A DNA stretch of 64,000 nt from Pseudobutyrivibrio sp. ACV-2 (GCF_900107545.1 NZ_FNQZ01000002.1:372001-436000), one strand, 5' to 3'; counted from the stretch's first letter, positions 33,302 to 42,955 are shown. Translations and numbers: made by a program. Notes: generated from the letters alone by a model not told the origin.

Positions 33302-34651
33302 TTAGTCTCCTTGATTCTTTTTTCTAAGCTTCATAAATTGCTCAATAACCTTTGCCATTTCCTTCGACTCTCCGGCTGTCAGTTTATAATCCGACTGCCC
33401 CACGCCGTTGATTTTTGAAATAAATTCGGCGATTTCGTATCTGAAGCCATCACCTTTAAACTCTGAGCGATACCGCTCTACTATGTTTGGGTCTTCGTGA
33501 CGAACCTCAAAACTATCTGCCATCCACCACGGAGCCGGCACGTATATATACCCCTGTGTGCCTGCAATTATCAGTGCGCCTTCAGATTTGACCCCAGCCC
33601 CTGCCTTTGCTGTGGCAAGTGCGCCACTATACTGAAAATGAATCTCTGTGAATATGTCTATGCCGCTGTCGCCCAGTATGGATTTGATTTCCACGTCCTC
33701 ATAATCAGTTCCTAATATTTTAAAAATAGGCAACATGCCGTAACAACCATACTCTAAAAATGCTCCACTGTATTTGTAATCACATTGCTCTCTTGAACCA
33801 ATTGCAGGCAATCTTGTAAATGTGGCATCAATACCTACCACTCTGCCAATGGAGCCATTTTTTGCCACCGCGAGTATTTGCTGAAAAGCCGGCAGATAGG
33901 CTGCTCTGATACCTTCCATAAGCCGCAGTCCGTGGAGTTTTGCAAAGGTGTACAGCTCTAGCGCCTCGTCGTAAGTAAATGTCATAGGCTTTTCACACAG
34001 CACATGCTTTCCTGCCATCAGGCTTCTTCGAACGTATTCCGCATGTGTCTCATTTGGCGATGCAATGTAGACCGCATCTATTTTATCTAAGAATTTTTCA
34101 AAATTATCCACGTAGGTTGGCAGCTTGTATTTCTCATTAAACTCCATGGCAGAATCTACATCTGGATTGTATGCAGCCACCACTTCTGCGCCTGAAACGT
34201 AGCTGGATTCCTCGAAAAATCTAGGCGCAACGCGGCCTGTTCCAATGATGCCAATTCTTATAAGCTGGCCCCTGCCATGACGAATAATAGTAGAGGAAAT
34301 ATCCGGTGTCCTCTCTAAGTAGATAACCTTGCAGTAGGCATTTAAATAATCAAATTTGCCAGTCCAATCAGAGCCTACCGTAAAAATATCGATATTGTAC
34401 CTTTGAATATCCTCTATTTTTTGTCCCTCATGGTCTTCCACTATTATTTCATCTGCAAAACCAGTGGCACGAACATTTTCGATGCGGGTCATAATAGGGT
34501 CGATAAGATTCAGCTTTCCCCTGGAATAATCAAAATGTTCCGTGGTTACTCCCACTATCAGGTAATCCCCAAGTTCCTTGGCTCTTTTCAACAGTTTATA
34601 ATGGCCCTCATGGAATAAATCAAAAGAACCATAGGTTATGACTTTCTTCAT
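33302..34651 (-). CDS. Fusion of TagD-type cytidylyltransferase and Gfo/Idh/MocA oxidoreductase
   Basis: Residues 1-130 are a TagD-type cytidylyltransferase: VITYGSFDLFHEGHYKLLKR, with HEGH for the HxGH motif, and the closing ISSTIIR. Residues 131-449 are a complete Gfo/Idh/MocA enzyme: IRIGIIGTGRVAPRFFEE, DAVYIASPNETHAEYVRRSL and KHVLCEKPMTF. One protein may therefore reduce a sugar or ketone to an alcohol phosphate and also activate it with CTP. Known TagD makes CDP-glycerol. The following 328-residue Gfo/Idh gene is a paralog of the second half. The substrate is inferred, not shown. Confidence 0.9.
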   Translation of the reverse strand: MKKVITYGSFDLFHEGHYKLLKRAKELGDYLIVGVTTEHFDYSRGKLNLIDPIMTRIENVRATGFADEIIVEDHEGQKIEDIQRYNIDIFTVGSDWTGKFDYLNAYCKVIYLERTPDISSTIIRHGRGQLIRIGIIGTGRVAPRFFEESSYVSGAEVVAAYNPDVDSAMEFNEKYKLPTYVDNFEKFLDKIDAVYIASPNETHAEYVRRSLMAGKHVLCEKPMTFTYDEALELYTFAKLHGLRLMEGIRAAYLPAFQQILAVAKNGSIGRVVGIDATFTRLPAIGSREQCDYKYSGAFLEYGCYGMLPIFKILGTDYEDVEIKSILGDSGIDIFTEIHFQYSGALATAKAGAGVKSEGALIIAGTQGYIYVPAPWWMADSFEVRHEDPNIVERYRSEFKGDGFRYEIAEFISKINGVGQSDYKLTAGESKEMAKVIEQFMKLRKKNQGD

Positions 34652-34736
34652 AGCTAATGCCCTCCGGCTAAATAGCGCCCGTTACAACCATTGTTAAATA
34701 ATGATTAAACATCCTATTTACATGTTTTTTCATTAC

Positions 34737-37271
34737 CTACTTCAAATACTCATAAACCTTTTCGCCACAATCCCCTGCAGGACTTGCATTGATTTTCTTG
34801 TAGGCTTCAAGCTGTTCTTCCACTGAATGCTTGTTGCCATGAATGGTGCCATCGATGAAATCTACCAGAGTGTTGAATTCATTTTCAAAGCACATATAGG
34901 TAAGATTTCTTGCCTGATTTCCAAAACCATAGGTATGTGAAATCACCTCATCTTTATCAAAGAACTGCTCCTCCAGGACCGCATCCATGGTATTTAATTC
35001 AATGGTATAGTGCTTGCGATTTATCTGATCCATGTAGCTGTATGTGTTATTTTTAGCATGATAAATAAATTGGCCCACGGCTTCGTTTACCTGATATTGG
35101 CTTTTATCTTCTGCTGTTACCTCAAATGGGGCATCCCATTTTTTTACCTTTCCTGTTTTCCTGTCAAATGAAACAAACATATTTCCCCAATATGGCGCGA
35201 AAATCAACTCATCTCCATTAAATGCCAGGTTTGAAAAAAGTCGTCTGGTAGATTCACACTTAAATTCACGATCAAAGCCATTTAAGCCATCAACTGCTAT
35301 ATTAAAGTCCTTTGATTCCCCTGTCTTGTAGTTAAATCGCTTCCACACAGTGCCTTCGTATGGATTTAACCACACGCTAGTTCCGCCCTTTTCCTTGACT
35401 GCGCCCCAATAGACGCCTTTTAATCCGGTAGATTTCTTTTGGGTAGACATCGTTTTTTTATCTACTATCAAAAGCTCATCAGCGATGGCAGACAGGATAT
35501 AAATCTTTTCCTCATTTTCCCAGACCGGAGCAGGGACTTCCTGGTTGTCTTCCGTCTTTAGGATGTTAAATTCTCCCACATTTGTGAGACACACAAACTC
35601 ATACTTATCCATATCAAATCTAACCATATATGGATATTTATTTGGCAGCAGAAATACATAATTTTTGTCAATCAAGTACCCCCAGAATGCGCCTGCTATG
35701 TTCATCTGCTTATCCATAAATACTCGTTTGACTTTCTTATTTTTATCTATGATTAGGAAATCCTGGGCATTTAACGGTATCAAAACCACATGACCTTTAT
35801 ACTCAATTGCCCTGCCATAATCTCCCGGGTACACATCCTTTGGCAAATCACAGTAAAACTCGAAATGCATGTCATCCTTTGGGGACCAGAAAACTTTAAT
35901 ATCACCTACCAGGCAATACTTGTTGAAGGTGTCCCCCCGATAGTTTTCCAGATATGGCTGCCAGACGTTATCCTGCCAGTCATTTTCATCAGGCAATACA
36001 TCGATATTGTTATTTATGACAAATACAGGCTTTCCTGCCACGCCAAATAATGCTGTGACACTACTTGCCGAATCCCCCACATAGGCATCGCACAGTGCAA
36101 TAGTATCCTCAATACTTGGAGTGGTGTCGTAAATTCCCCAATTTTCGTTTATATATTTATCTCGAAGATCCTTAAAAATCGGTACAAATTCCTGCTCCAT
36201 GGACTCCAAAGTGGATTCAAACAAAGGATGAGGTCTCCATAACAGACAAACATCCTGCCTCGCTCTAAAAGTATTAAATACATACAGCATCTTTTTCATG
36301 AAATTGAGAGGATTATAAAGCATGCCATTTAGGCTGGTATTGTAGAAATATACTTTCTTGCCAGTCATTTTTTCCTTCCAATCCTCAGGTAGCTGTGGCG
36401 GGTTTTTGCATTTTCTGATGACACTGTCAAATTTTGGCGAGCCCAGTGGCAACAGTTTTGCCATATCTATATTCTTGTAATATTCCTTTAGGCTGTCAGA
36501 CTGGACCACAATATAGTCAAACACATCAAATGACGGGCTATATGCCTGTGCATCTCCCATGCCGCCTGTAGTGGCAAAATATGGCATATACACAAGACAT
36601 TCTGTATATTTCTTTATTTCGTAGGAATAGAAGAATGGATGTATGGATGTCACATAATTGTACTGATCATAAGGGTTATGCACAAAAATTAAATCAGGAT
36701 GAATTTTTCCAAAATCAAATTCTTCGTACTTTGTAACAGGCACATAGTCAGGCATAAGCTCGCCTTCGTAGTGCATCTTGCCAAAGCTCCTGTCCGGATT
36801 TCTGTCATAATAAGGGATTGGAATTACATAAGCTTCACAGTGTTCATCTGCATTTGCTGCCATCCAGACAGACTCTAAAGAATCCCACATAGAAGCCTTA
36901 TATGGAAGAAATACTACTACTCTGGTGATAGTGATGTCAGCGGCGGCGGTTCGTTCTATATTGTTCACAGCATGCTCCAAACGCCCCTTTGCAGAGCTTG
37001 CTGCCAGGCCTCGCTCGGATAGTATTTCTTCATGAATCTGGTATAGCACCTCGCAAAACTCCTCCAGAGTCTTTATTACAGATACTGCCTCGGGCTCTTC
37101 TTTTTCGATAAATTCCCCCAGTTCAATAGCCTTCTGCTGTATTTTTTCTAAATACACACAGGCTCCCTCAATATCTGAATCCTTTTTTGCCAGCAGTTCA
37201 TAAATCTCATTGTTTACTTTTTTGAAAATTTTAATATAGTTTTCTATCACCTTAAACTTATATTTTCTCAT
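34737..37271 (-). CDS. CDP-glycerol-transferase-like protein with C-terminal propeller-like domain
   Basis: I prefer the ATG at 37271 (GGGGATTAAGAGA upstream); the frame opens eight codons earlier. Residues 1-120 are helical. Residues 125-475 look like the GT-B-type CDP-glycerol glycerophosphotransferase fold: YMPYFATTGGMGDAQAYS, LLPLGSPKFDSVIRK, CLLWRPHPLFESTLESM, and AYVGDSASSVTALFGVAGKP. Residues 480-800 show repeated beta-rich units with Trp and aromatic residues, like a beta-propeller (GAFWGYLIDKNYVFLLPNKY, GVYWGAVKEKGGTSVWLN). It is in one block with the two Gfo/Idh genes. It probably transfers a CDP-activated alcohol phosphate to a glycan; the propeller may bind polymer. Confidence 0.8.
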   Translation of the reverse strand: MRKYKFKVIENYIKIFKKVNNEIYELLAKKDSDIEGACVYLEKIQQKAIELGEFIEKEEPEAVSVIKTLEEFCEVLYQIHEEILSERGLAASSAKGRLEHAVNNIERTAAADITITRVVVFLPYKASMWDSLESVWMAANADEHCEAYVIPIPYYDRNPDRSFGKMHYEGELMPDYVPVTKYEEFDFGKIHPDLIFVHNPYDQYNYVTSIHPFFYSYEIKKYTECLVYMPYFATTGGMGDAQAYSPSFDVFDYIVVQSDSLKEYYKNIDMAKLLPLGSPKFDSVIRKCKNPPQLPEDWKEKMTGKKVYFYNTSLNGMLYNPLNFMKKMLYVFNTFRARQDVCLLWRPHPLFESTLESMEQEFVPIFKDLRDKYINENWGIYDTTPSIEDTIALCDAYVGDSASSVTALFGVAGKPVFVINNNIDVLPDENDWQDNVWQPYLENYRGDTFNKYCLVGDIKVFWSPKDDMHFEFYCDLPKDVYPGDYGRAIEYKGHVVLIPLNAQDFLIIDKNKKVKRVFMDKQMNIAGAFWGYLIDKNYVFLLPNKYPYMVRFDMDKYEFVCLTNVGEFNILKTEDNQEVPAPVWENEEKIYILSAIADELLIVDKKTMSTQKKSTGLKGVYWGAVKEKGGTSVWLNPYEGTVWKRFNYKTGESKDFNIAVDGLNGFDREFKCESTRRLFSNLAFNGDELIFAPYWGNMFVSFDRKTGKVKKWDAPFEVTAEDKSQYQVNEAVGQFIYHAKNNTYSYMDQINRKHYTIELNTMDAVLEEQFFDKDEVISHTYGFGNQARNLTYMCFENEFNTLVDFIDGTIHGNKHSVEEQLEAYKKINASPAGDCGEKVYEYLK

Positions 37272-37326
37272 TCTCTTAATCCCCACTGTGTGCAATTGAC
37301 CATATTATCATTGTATACTTTTAGAG

Positions 37327-37367
37327 AAAAAAAAGGCAAAATTCACAGAATGTTGCGAATTTTGCCT
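37327..37367 (-). terminator. Intrinsic terminator after coaBC
   Basis: AGGCAAAATTC and GAATTTTGCCT form an 11-bp stem, followed on the minus strand by eight T. Its loop carries CAACATTCTGTGAA, a motif also found upstream of two polysaccharide genes. Confidence 0.9.
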
Positions 37368-37372
37368 TTTGG

Positions 37373-38560
37373 CTATTTTATTATTTTATCTAATATTGCG
37401 TGAGCCACATCTTCTTTTGACATCTTTGGTAGCTCATCGGCGCTATCTGCTGTGATGAGTGTCACTACATTGGTGTCGGTACCAAAGCCTGCGCCTGCGG
37501 TCCTAAGATTGTTTGCCACAATCATGTCCACATTTTTCTTTTTAAGCTTTTTCTGCGAATTTTCCAGCATATTTTCGGTTTCCATGGAAAATCCGCATAT
37601 AAACTGTCCGTCTCTTTTATGTGATCCCAAATAGCTCAGGATATCTTCTGTACGCTCCAGCTCTATGGTTGAGCCTTCGCCGTCCTTTTTCTTGATTTTT
37701 TCAGTAGCAACAGTCGTTGGTCTGTAATCAGCCACTGCCGCACTTTTTATAATGATATCGCACTCCCCGGCTCTGGATTTTACCGCATCAGCCATCTCAG
37801 CAGCACTTGTTATATTAACCACATCTACAAACATAGGCGGGGTGATGTTTACTGGCCCACTGACCAGAGTTACTTCAGCACCGCGCTCCATAGCAGCCTT
37901 TGCTATGGCATAGCCCATTTTACCTGTGCTGTGATTGGTGATGAATCGAACCGGATCAATGGCCTCTGCCGTAGGTCCGGCAGTGACAAGTACCTTTTTG
38001 CCTGTTAAATCATGCTCGTGGGAAATCTCCCTTAAAATGTACTGAAGTAACACTTCTGGGTCAGGCATTTTGCCGGCACCAGTATCTCCGCAGGCCAAAT
38101 ATCCGCTGGCTGGTTCGATAATCTCAAAGCCATATTTTTTTAATGTTTGTAAGTTGTCCTGAACTATTGGATTTTCAAACATGTTGGTGTTCATCGCAGG
38201 ACTTACAAGCTTCTTGCATTTAGCTGCAAGAATTGTAGTGGTAAGCATATCATCTGCTATACCATGAGCCATCTTGCCGATTACGTTTGCACTGGCTGGT
38301 GCCACCATGAAAATGTCTGCTCTTTTTGCCAATGCCACATGCTCAACATTAAATTGAAAATTCCTGTCAAAAGTATCTACAAGACACTTATTGCTAGTCA
38401 AAGTTTCAAAGGTAATCGGGTTAATGAAATTGGTAGCATTTTTTGTCATGATGACATTTACATCTGCTCCTAACTTTACAAGGGCTGATGCCAAATTTGC
38501 TATTTTGTATGCCGCAATGGAGCCTGTTACTCCAAGGACAACACATTTACCTTTTAACAT
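37373..38560 (-). CDS. coaBC: Bifunctional phosphopantothenoylcysteine decarboxylase / phosphopantothenate-cysteine ligase
   Basis: A 395-residue protein of the usual CoaBC length. CoaC half: VLGVTGSIAAYKIANLAS, the catalytic His region VEHVALAKRADIFMVAPASA, PAMNTNMFENPIVQDN and the Cys flap ACGDTGAGKMPDP. CoaB half from about residue 185: VTAGPTAEAIDPVRFITNHS, TGKMGYAIAKAAMERGA and IIKSAAVADYRP. It makes 4'-phosphopantetheine for coenzyme A in two steps. The next gene upstream is a PanT-like ECF component, which suggests a vitamin B5 uptake and CoA unit. A strong terminator follows. Confidence 0.96.
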   Translation of the reverse strand: MLKGKCVVLGVTGSIAAYKIANLASALVKLGADVNVIMTKNATNFINPITFETLTSNKCLVDTFDRNFQFNVEHVALAKRADIFMVAPASANVIGKMAHGIADDMLTTTILAAKCKKLVSPAMNTNMFENPIVQDNLQTLKKYGFEIIEPASGYLACGDTGAGKMPDPEVLLQYILREISHEHDLTGKKVLVTAGPTAEAIDPVRFITNHSTGKMGYAIAKAAMERGAEVTLVSGPVNITPPMFVDVVNITSAAEMADAVKSRAGECDIIIKSAAVADYRPTTVATEKIKKKDGEGSTIELERTEDILSYLGSHKRDGQFICGFSMETENMLENSQKKLKKKNVDMIVANNLRTAGAGFGTDTNVVTLITADSADELPKMSKEDVAHAILDKIIK

Positions 38561-38638
38561 TTAATGATTACCTCCAGGTTTGATTGTTGATGCTGTTTTA
38601 TTAGCTTACTTGAATGATTTCCCCTACGGGAATGCTAT

Positions 38639-39556
38639 TTATGCCATCTTTTTAGATGCGTCACTATTATTATTTACTGATTTAATTTTTGCATTTTTGC
38701 CAGAATACATGCCGGCTGGCTTAATCTTGTCGAGTACGATACCTACAAGATATACGATTACCGCACCTACAACGGCCTCGATAACACCGTTGAAGCTGAT
38801 GATTCCACCAATTACACCCATAAGTGCATTTGGATCAATCTGAAGAACTTCAGAATATGGAATTCTGTAAAATGCATAAATACTTCCCATAACAAGAAGT
38901 GTATTTGTCATAGCTCCAGAAATACCTGCTGTGATAAAACCAAGTGCCTTTGCATCTTTATTCATAAATAAGTATTCAATTACAGCAAATATTACTATTC
39001 CGACAACTGCTCCGATAACCTGAGCAACTGTAGCAGAAAAACCTAACTTGCCTTCTGAAACCATCTTATTAAAGAATGCGTAACCACCAAATCCCATGAT
39101 GAAAGAAATAATTAAGTTGATGATTGTTCCATAAACAACTTTTTTCTCTGAGCTGATAGCTTTCTTAATTCCTATGTAAACAAAATAAGGAACTACACCT
39201 ATAAGAATTCTAGGAACAATTGCAATAAATGTGCTCTTAAATACAAGTGCTATTGCCTGTCCTACAGTATCATGTGGAAGCATAGTAAGAGCTGCCACTG
39301 GTGAAAAAGCGAAAGCTGATGGAGTTGGTGTAAGAGAACTCTTTATAAAACTTGTCAGTCCAAACACGCCTCCAAGGAATCCGCCCTTCTTTGGTCCTAA
39401 AAAGATGGAACCAATGATAACTGGGATGTGAAGTGTTGTTGCATTGATAACTACGAGTGGAATATATCCGAGTGGGGTTGAAGCCATAACTACAATAATG
39501 GCTACGAATAACGCTGTGAGCACAAGCTCATAGGTCTTAGAATTGTTGCTTTGCAT
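38639..39556 (-). CDS. ECF transporter substrate-binding S component, probably pantothenate
   Basis: A 305-residue membrane protein with about six helices. The start resembles PanT: VVMASTPLGYIPLVVINATT, LHIPVIIGSIFLGPKKGGFL and GLTSFIKSSLTPTPSAFAFS. S components bind a vitamin and work with a shared EcfA-EcfT energising module encoded elsewhere. The substrate is inferred from the sequence style and from coaBC directly downstream. The charged C-terminal tail (about 20 residues) is cytosolic. The leader upstream contains alternative hairpins near the ribosome site. Confidence 0.85.
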   Translation of the reverse strand: MQSNNSKTYELVLTALFVAIIVVMASTPLGYIPLVVINATTLHIPVIIGSIFLGPKKGGFLGGVFGLTSFIKSSLTPTPSAFAFSPVAALTMLPHDTVGQAIALVFKSTFIAIVPRILIGVVPYFVYIGIKKAISSEKKVVYGTIINLIISFIMGFGGYAFFNKMVSEGKLGFSATVAQVIGAVVGIVIFAVIEYLFMNKDAKALGFITAGISGAMTNTLLVMGSIYAFYRIPYSEVLQIDPNALMGVIGGIISFNGVIEAVVGAVIVYLVGIVLDKIKPAGMYSGKNAKIKSVNNNSDASKKMA

Positions 39557-39564
39557 ATGTTTCC

Positions 39565-39612
39565 TCCTTCTGGTAGAAGCCTTTTACAGGTCTCCTCCTG
39601 TTAAAAACAGGT
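39565..39612 (-). promoter_or_regulatory. Leader with mutually exclusive hairpins before the ECF gene
   Basis: On the minus strand CCTGT-TTTTA-ACAGG and ACAGG-AGGAG-ACCTGT share the same ACAGG strand, so only one can form at a time. A further CTTCT/AGAAG hairpin overlaps the AAGGAGG ribosome site. This could control translation; no known riboswitch class was recognised. Confidence 0.4.
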
Positions 39613-39680
39613 TTTGCAAGCTAATTAATTGATAAAATTTTAACAGCATCTGCATTCTATCACATACATCCATATGTGTC

Positions 39681-39724
39681 AAAAGCCCGGTACAAGTCAC
39701 AAAAAAGGATCTTGTCTGGGCTTT
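39681..39724 (-). terminator. Terminator after the chemotaxis receptor gene
   Basis: AAAGCCCAGACAAG pairs with CTTGTACCGGGCTTT around an A/T-rich loop, 36 bases after the stop codon; the T-tail is short. Confidence 0.7.
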
Positions 39725-39759
39725 GGACACATTTCAGATGAAATAGAATCTATTTAGTT

Positions 39760-41250
39760 TTATTTCAGGGCCATTTCTTCCATCTCACGGGCAATCTTAT
39801 TGATTACCTCTAAAGTCACATTCATGTTGTCAAGTGCGTCCATCGCATCATTACTTACTGCACCTACTGTATCGGCAGCTGCAGCAACTTCTTGAGATGT
39901 AGCAGAAAGATTCGTGATATTGTCCATAATCTGCGAGTTGGCATCGATAACCTCATCTACAGAGCCTTTAACCTGAACAACACCACCTCTGAGCTCGTCT
40001 GTACCTTCTTTGATGGCATCAAGCTTTGTACCTGTTTCTTCGATAAGGTCATTCTGCTTTGTTGCATATTCAGCAGATTTTGACATTGCTGATGATGCTG
40101 ATTTTGCATCGTTTGTAAGTCTTTCAATAATGCGAGAAATCTCTTCTGTAGCCTCTCTTGTGCTCTCAGAAAGGGCTCTGATTTCATCAGCAACAACTGC
40201 GAAGCCTTTTCCTGCCTCACCTGCTCTGGCAGCTTCGATTGAAGCGTTAAGAGCAAGCAGATTTGTCTGACTTGAAATACCAAGGATAGTTTCTGTAATA
40301 GCCTGAACATCCTGAATACTGTCGTTAAGAGCTCTTGTTGTATTACTTGTCTCTATATTAATCTTGGCAACTTCTTCAGCCTGTTTCTTTAACTGATTAA
40401 TTAAATCAACACCGCCATTAACCGACTCTTCTACTCTGCTTGAAACATCATCAATGTTTGAAGCTTCCATACCAACAGTCTGAATACTTTCCTGAATAAT
40501 AGCTGTTTTGTTAGTCTGATTTTCAATGGCTTCGGCCGTATGTTTGGTGCCTTGCACGATTTCATTTACTGAAGAATTTGATGCTCGCATTGCATCGTTA
40601 AGTCGTGAAGATACTTCATTTGCTTCTTCAAATTTGATATTAAGCTGCTCTGCCAGATTTACGATTGTATCTGAAGTCTCTTTTAAGTCAGCAGCATGCT
40701 CTTTGATAGTATCTAAAGTCTCTGTAGTCTGACGTCTTTGCATCTTACATACGATAACTGCTATTGTGCAGCCAATGACTGAAAATACAAGCTCTGTTAC
40801 AAGCTCTCGTCCTGTAATATTACCTTTTTTCAGCTCAATATAGCCAGATGTAATGAGGCAGAAATTTGCGATGAAGCAACCAATTCTAACTGTGCTTGCT
40901 TCACCATAAATCATTACAATCAGGATAATTGTGTACATGAAAATGTACATGTTTTTATCTGCTGGAGCATAGATATTAAGTATAAAAAGGGCACACATTG
41001 AAAGAGTAACAGTATATTTATATTTATACTTATCTCCAAATGGTGCATATAAAACCTGAAATAGAATGACATCGAGTACTGCTATTGCAAGTCTTATAAT
41101 ATCAAGCAGATTCACACCGTCAAGTACGATAGACCTTGCCGTACAAAAAATTAAAGCAATACATGAAATCGTACCGGCATATCTTCCTAAACGATTTCGT
41201 TCAATCATTTGCCTGGTTTTTATATCCATATTTTCTTCTCTCTCTGGCAT
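39760..41250 (-). CDS. Methyl-accepting chemotaxis protein without large extracellular sensor
   Basis: A 496-residue receptor. Residues 15-185 contain six or so hydrophobic helices with short loops ([50 protein letters not shown]), so the ligand is probably sensed in or near the membrane. Residues 190-496 are a coiled-coil signalling domain with the highly conserved tip: [20 protein letters not shown] then [18 protein letters not shown]. No HAMP domain is evident. GGAGGGGTAAGAG precedes the ATG. It stands alone between terminators and signals to CheA, encoded elsewhere. Confidence 0.93.
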   Translation of the reverse strand: MPEREENMDIKTRQMIERNRLGRYAGTISCIALIFCTARSIVLDGVNLLDIIRLAIAVLDVILFQVLYAPFGDKYKYKYTVTLSMCALFILNIYAPADKNMYIFMYTIILIVMIYGEASTVRIGCFIANFCLITSGYIELKKGNITGRELVTELVFSVIGCTIAVIVCKMQRRQTTETLDTIKEHAADLKETSDTIVNLAEQLNIKFEEANEVSSRLNDAMRASNSSVNEIVQGTKHTAEAIENQTNKTAIIQESIQTVGMEASNIDDVSSRVEESVNGGVDLINQLKKQAEEVAKINIETSNTTRALNDSIQDVQAITETILGISSQTNLLALNASIEAARAGEAGKGFAVVADEIRALSESTREATEEISRIIERLTNDAKSASSAMSKSAEYATKQNDLIEETGTKLDAIKEGTDELRGGVVQVKGSVDEVIDANSQIMDNITNLSATSQEVAAAADTVGAVSNDAMDALDNMNVTLEVINKIAREMEEMALK

Positions 41251-41383
41251 ACTCTTACCCCTCCAATACTTGTTTAAATCATTTGTACACCATCTCCCTA
41301 TCGTAATATCATTAGTATATCAACTAAAGTGTGAAAATAGTGTTAATTTACAGAATTTTCACATTCAATATGTTCTGTATAAC

Positions 41384-41420
41384 AAAAAAGCCTGCAATCA
41401 CAAAATCGGATTGCAAGCTT
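41384..41420 (-). terminator. Intrinsic terminator after the murA operon
   Basis: AAGCTTGCAATC pairs with GATTGCAGGCTT with one mismatch around a 9-base loop, followed by T6 on the minus strand. Confidence 0.88.
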
Positions 41421-41436
41421 TAATAATCACCTAGTT

Positions 41437-41658
41437 TTATTCGCCTGGGGCGCTATTTATAACCTTTCCAGTATTCCAGAGCATTGCTGCTCTTTCCGCA
41501 GCTTCAAGACGCTTAGATTCATCCTTGAAACCAACTGTTCCTGTGTAGCTACCACAATCAAGGCAGGCTACATAATATCCCTGAGCCTCCGCTTCGATGA
41601 GGCCGGCACCGCCGCAGATTGGGCAGTCATGAATTTCAATATTTTCTGTAATGTCCAT
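41437..41658 (-). CDS. Small zinc-ribbon protein, Lar (restriction alleviation)-like fold
   Basis: A 73-residue protein with CPICGG and CLDCGS, a four-cysteine zinc ribbon, followed by a helix ending in AAERAAMLWNTG. This arrangement (zinc ribbon, then an Ala-rich helix with Trp-Asn) is typical of the Lar-like family of phage and host small proteins. The Lar family name comes from relief of restriction by type I enzymes, but most chromosomal members have no shown function. It starts one base after murA ends, so it is co-transcribed. Confidence 0.75.
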   Translation of the reverse strand: MDITENIEIHDCPICGGAGLIEAEAQGYYVACLDCGSYTGTVGFKDESKRLEAAERAAMLWNTGKVINSAPGE

Positions 41659-41659
41659 T

Positions 41660-42955
41660 TTAACTTACCTTTAATTTAAATTTCTGTAAATCGTGTTCTG
41701 AATCAACTTCTGCCATGTCAGCGCCAAGCTTGACAAACTTGCCAACGATGTCCTCGTATCCGCGCTGGATATATTTGATATCGTCGATAACTGTAATGCC
41801 ATCAGCTGAAAGGCCTGCAATGATAAGTGCTGCACCTGCACGAAGGTCTGGTGCCTGCACTCTGGCGCCTGTGTATTTCTCAACACCAGTTACGATAGCT
41901 ACTGTACCTTCAACCTTGATGTTGGCACCCATTCTGGCAAGCTCGTCCACGTATTTGAAACGGTTTTCAAAGATGGACTCAGTAACTGTGCTGGTACCCT
42001 CTGATATAGCAAGCACTGCTGTGATTTCAGGCTGCATATCTGTAGGGAAGCCTGGATAAGGAAGCGTGGTGATGTGTGTACTGCTGAGCTTTCTGCCCTT
42101 GCCGATTACACGAACTGCATCATCGTATTCTTCTATAATACAGCCAGCCTCGATTAGCTTTGCTGATGTAGCCTCCAAATGCTTAGGAATAACATTTTTA
42201 ATGAGAACGTCACCGTGTGTAGCAGCTGCTGCGCACATGTATGTTCCTGCCTCAATCTGATCTGGAATAACTGCGTATGTGGTGCCGTGAAGCTTTGGCA
42301 CACCTACGATACGGATAACATCTGTACCAGCGCCACGAATGTTGGCACCCATACTGTTGAGGAATGATGCCACATCTACTACGTGTGGCTCTTTTGCTGC
42401 ATTTTCAATAGTGGTCTTGCCCTCTGCAAGCGCTGCAGCAAGCATGATATTGATAGTTGCACCAACAGAAACCTTGTCCAGATAGATGTGATTTCCCACA
42501 AGTCTGTCTGCTCTGGCTGACCAAAGGCCGTAGCTGACATCTACATTGGCACCAAGTGCTTTAAGACCCTTTACGTGTAAATCGATAGGTCTTGAACCGA
42601 TAAGGCATCCACCTGGAAGTGCGACCTCGGCACTCTTGTATTTGCCAAGGAGAGCTCCCATTAAATAGTAAGAAGCTCTAATCTTTTTGATGTACTCGTA
42701 GTCTACTGAAAGTCTGTTAATGCTTTTACCATTAATCTTTACGGTGTGTTCGTCTACCCTTTCAACAGCTGCGCCGATGTCCTCAATGGCTCCAATAAGT
42801 ACATTTATATCTTTAACGTTTGGCAGATTCTCAATAGTAACAGTTTCGTCTGTCATTATGGCGCCGGCCAAAATACCAAGGGCTGCATTTTTAGCGCCGC
42901 TGATTTCGACCTCTCCCGAAAGGGCAGTGCCACCTTTAATTACATACTGCTCCAT
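41660..42955 (-). CDS. murA: UDP-N-acetylglucosamine 1-carboxyvinyltransferase
   Basis: The ATG at 42955 has TAGGAG upstream; the frame opens seven codons earlier. About 431 residues, the usual length. Features: VIKGGTALSGEVEISGAKNA with the conserved Lys-Asn, the active-site Cys in LPGGCLIGSRPIDLHVKGL, and GFPTDMQPEITAVLAISEG. It transfers enolpyruvate from PEP to UDP-GlcNAc, the first committed step of peptidoglycan synthesis. The Cys implies normal fosfomycin sensitivity. It is co-transcribed with the small zinc-ribbon gene. Confidence 0.97.
   Translation of the reverse strand: MEQYVIKGGTALSGEVEISGAKNAALGILAGAIMTDETVTIENLPNVKDINVLIGAIEDIGAAVERVDEHTVKINGKSINRLSVDYEYIKKIRASYYLMGALLGKYKSAEVALPGGCLIGSRPIDLHVKGLKALGANVDVSYGLWSARADRLVGNHIYLDKVSVGATINIMLAAALAEGKTTIENAAKEPHVVDVASFLNSMGANIRGAGTDVIRIVGVPKLHGTTYAVIPDQIEAGTYMCAAAATHGDVLIKNVIPKHLEATSAKLIEAGCIIEEYDDAVRVIGKGRKLSSTHITTLPYPGFPTDMQPEITAVLAISEGTSTVTESIFENRFKYVDELARMGANIKVEGTVAIVTGVEKYTGARVQAPDLRAGAALIIAGLSADGITVIDDIKYIQRGYEDIVGKFVKLGADMAEVDSEHDLQKFKLKVS

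Noticed and set aside
39957-40310. Open frame of 117 codons within the chemotaxis receptor gene
   Set aside because: It lies in another frame of the conserved signalling domain, has no ribosome site and no independent support.
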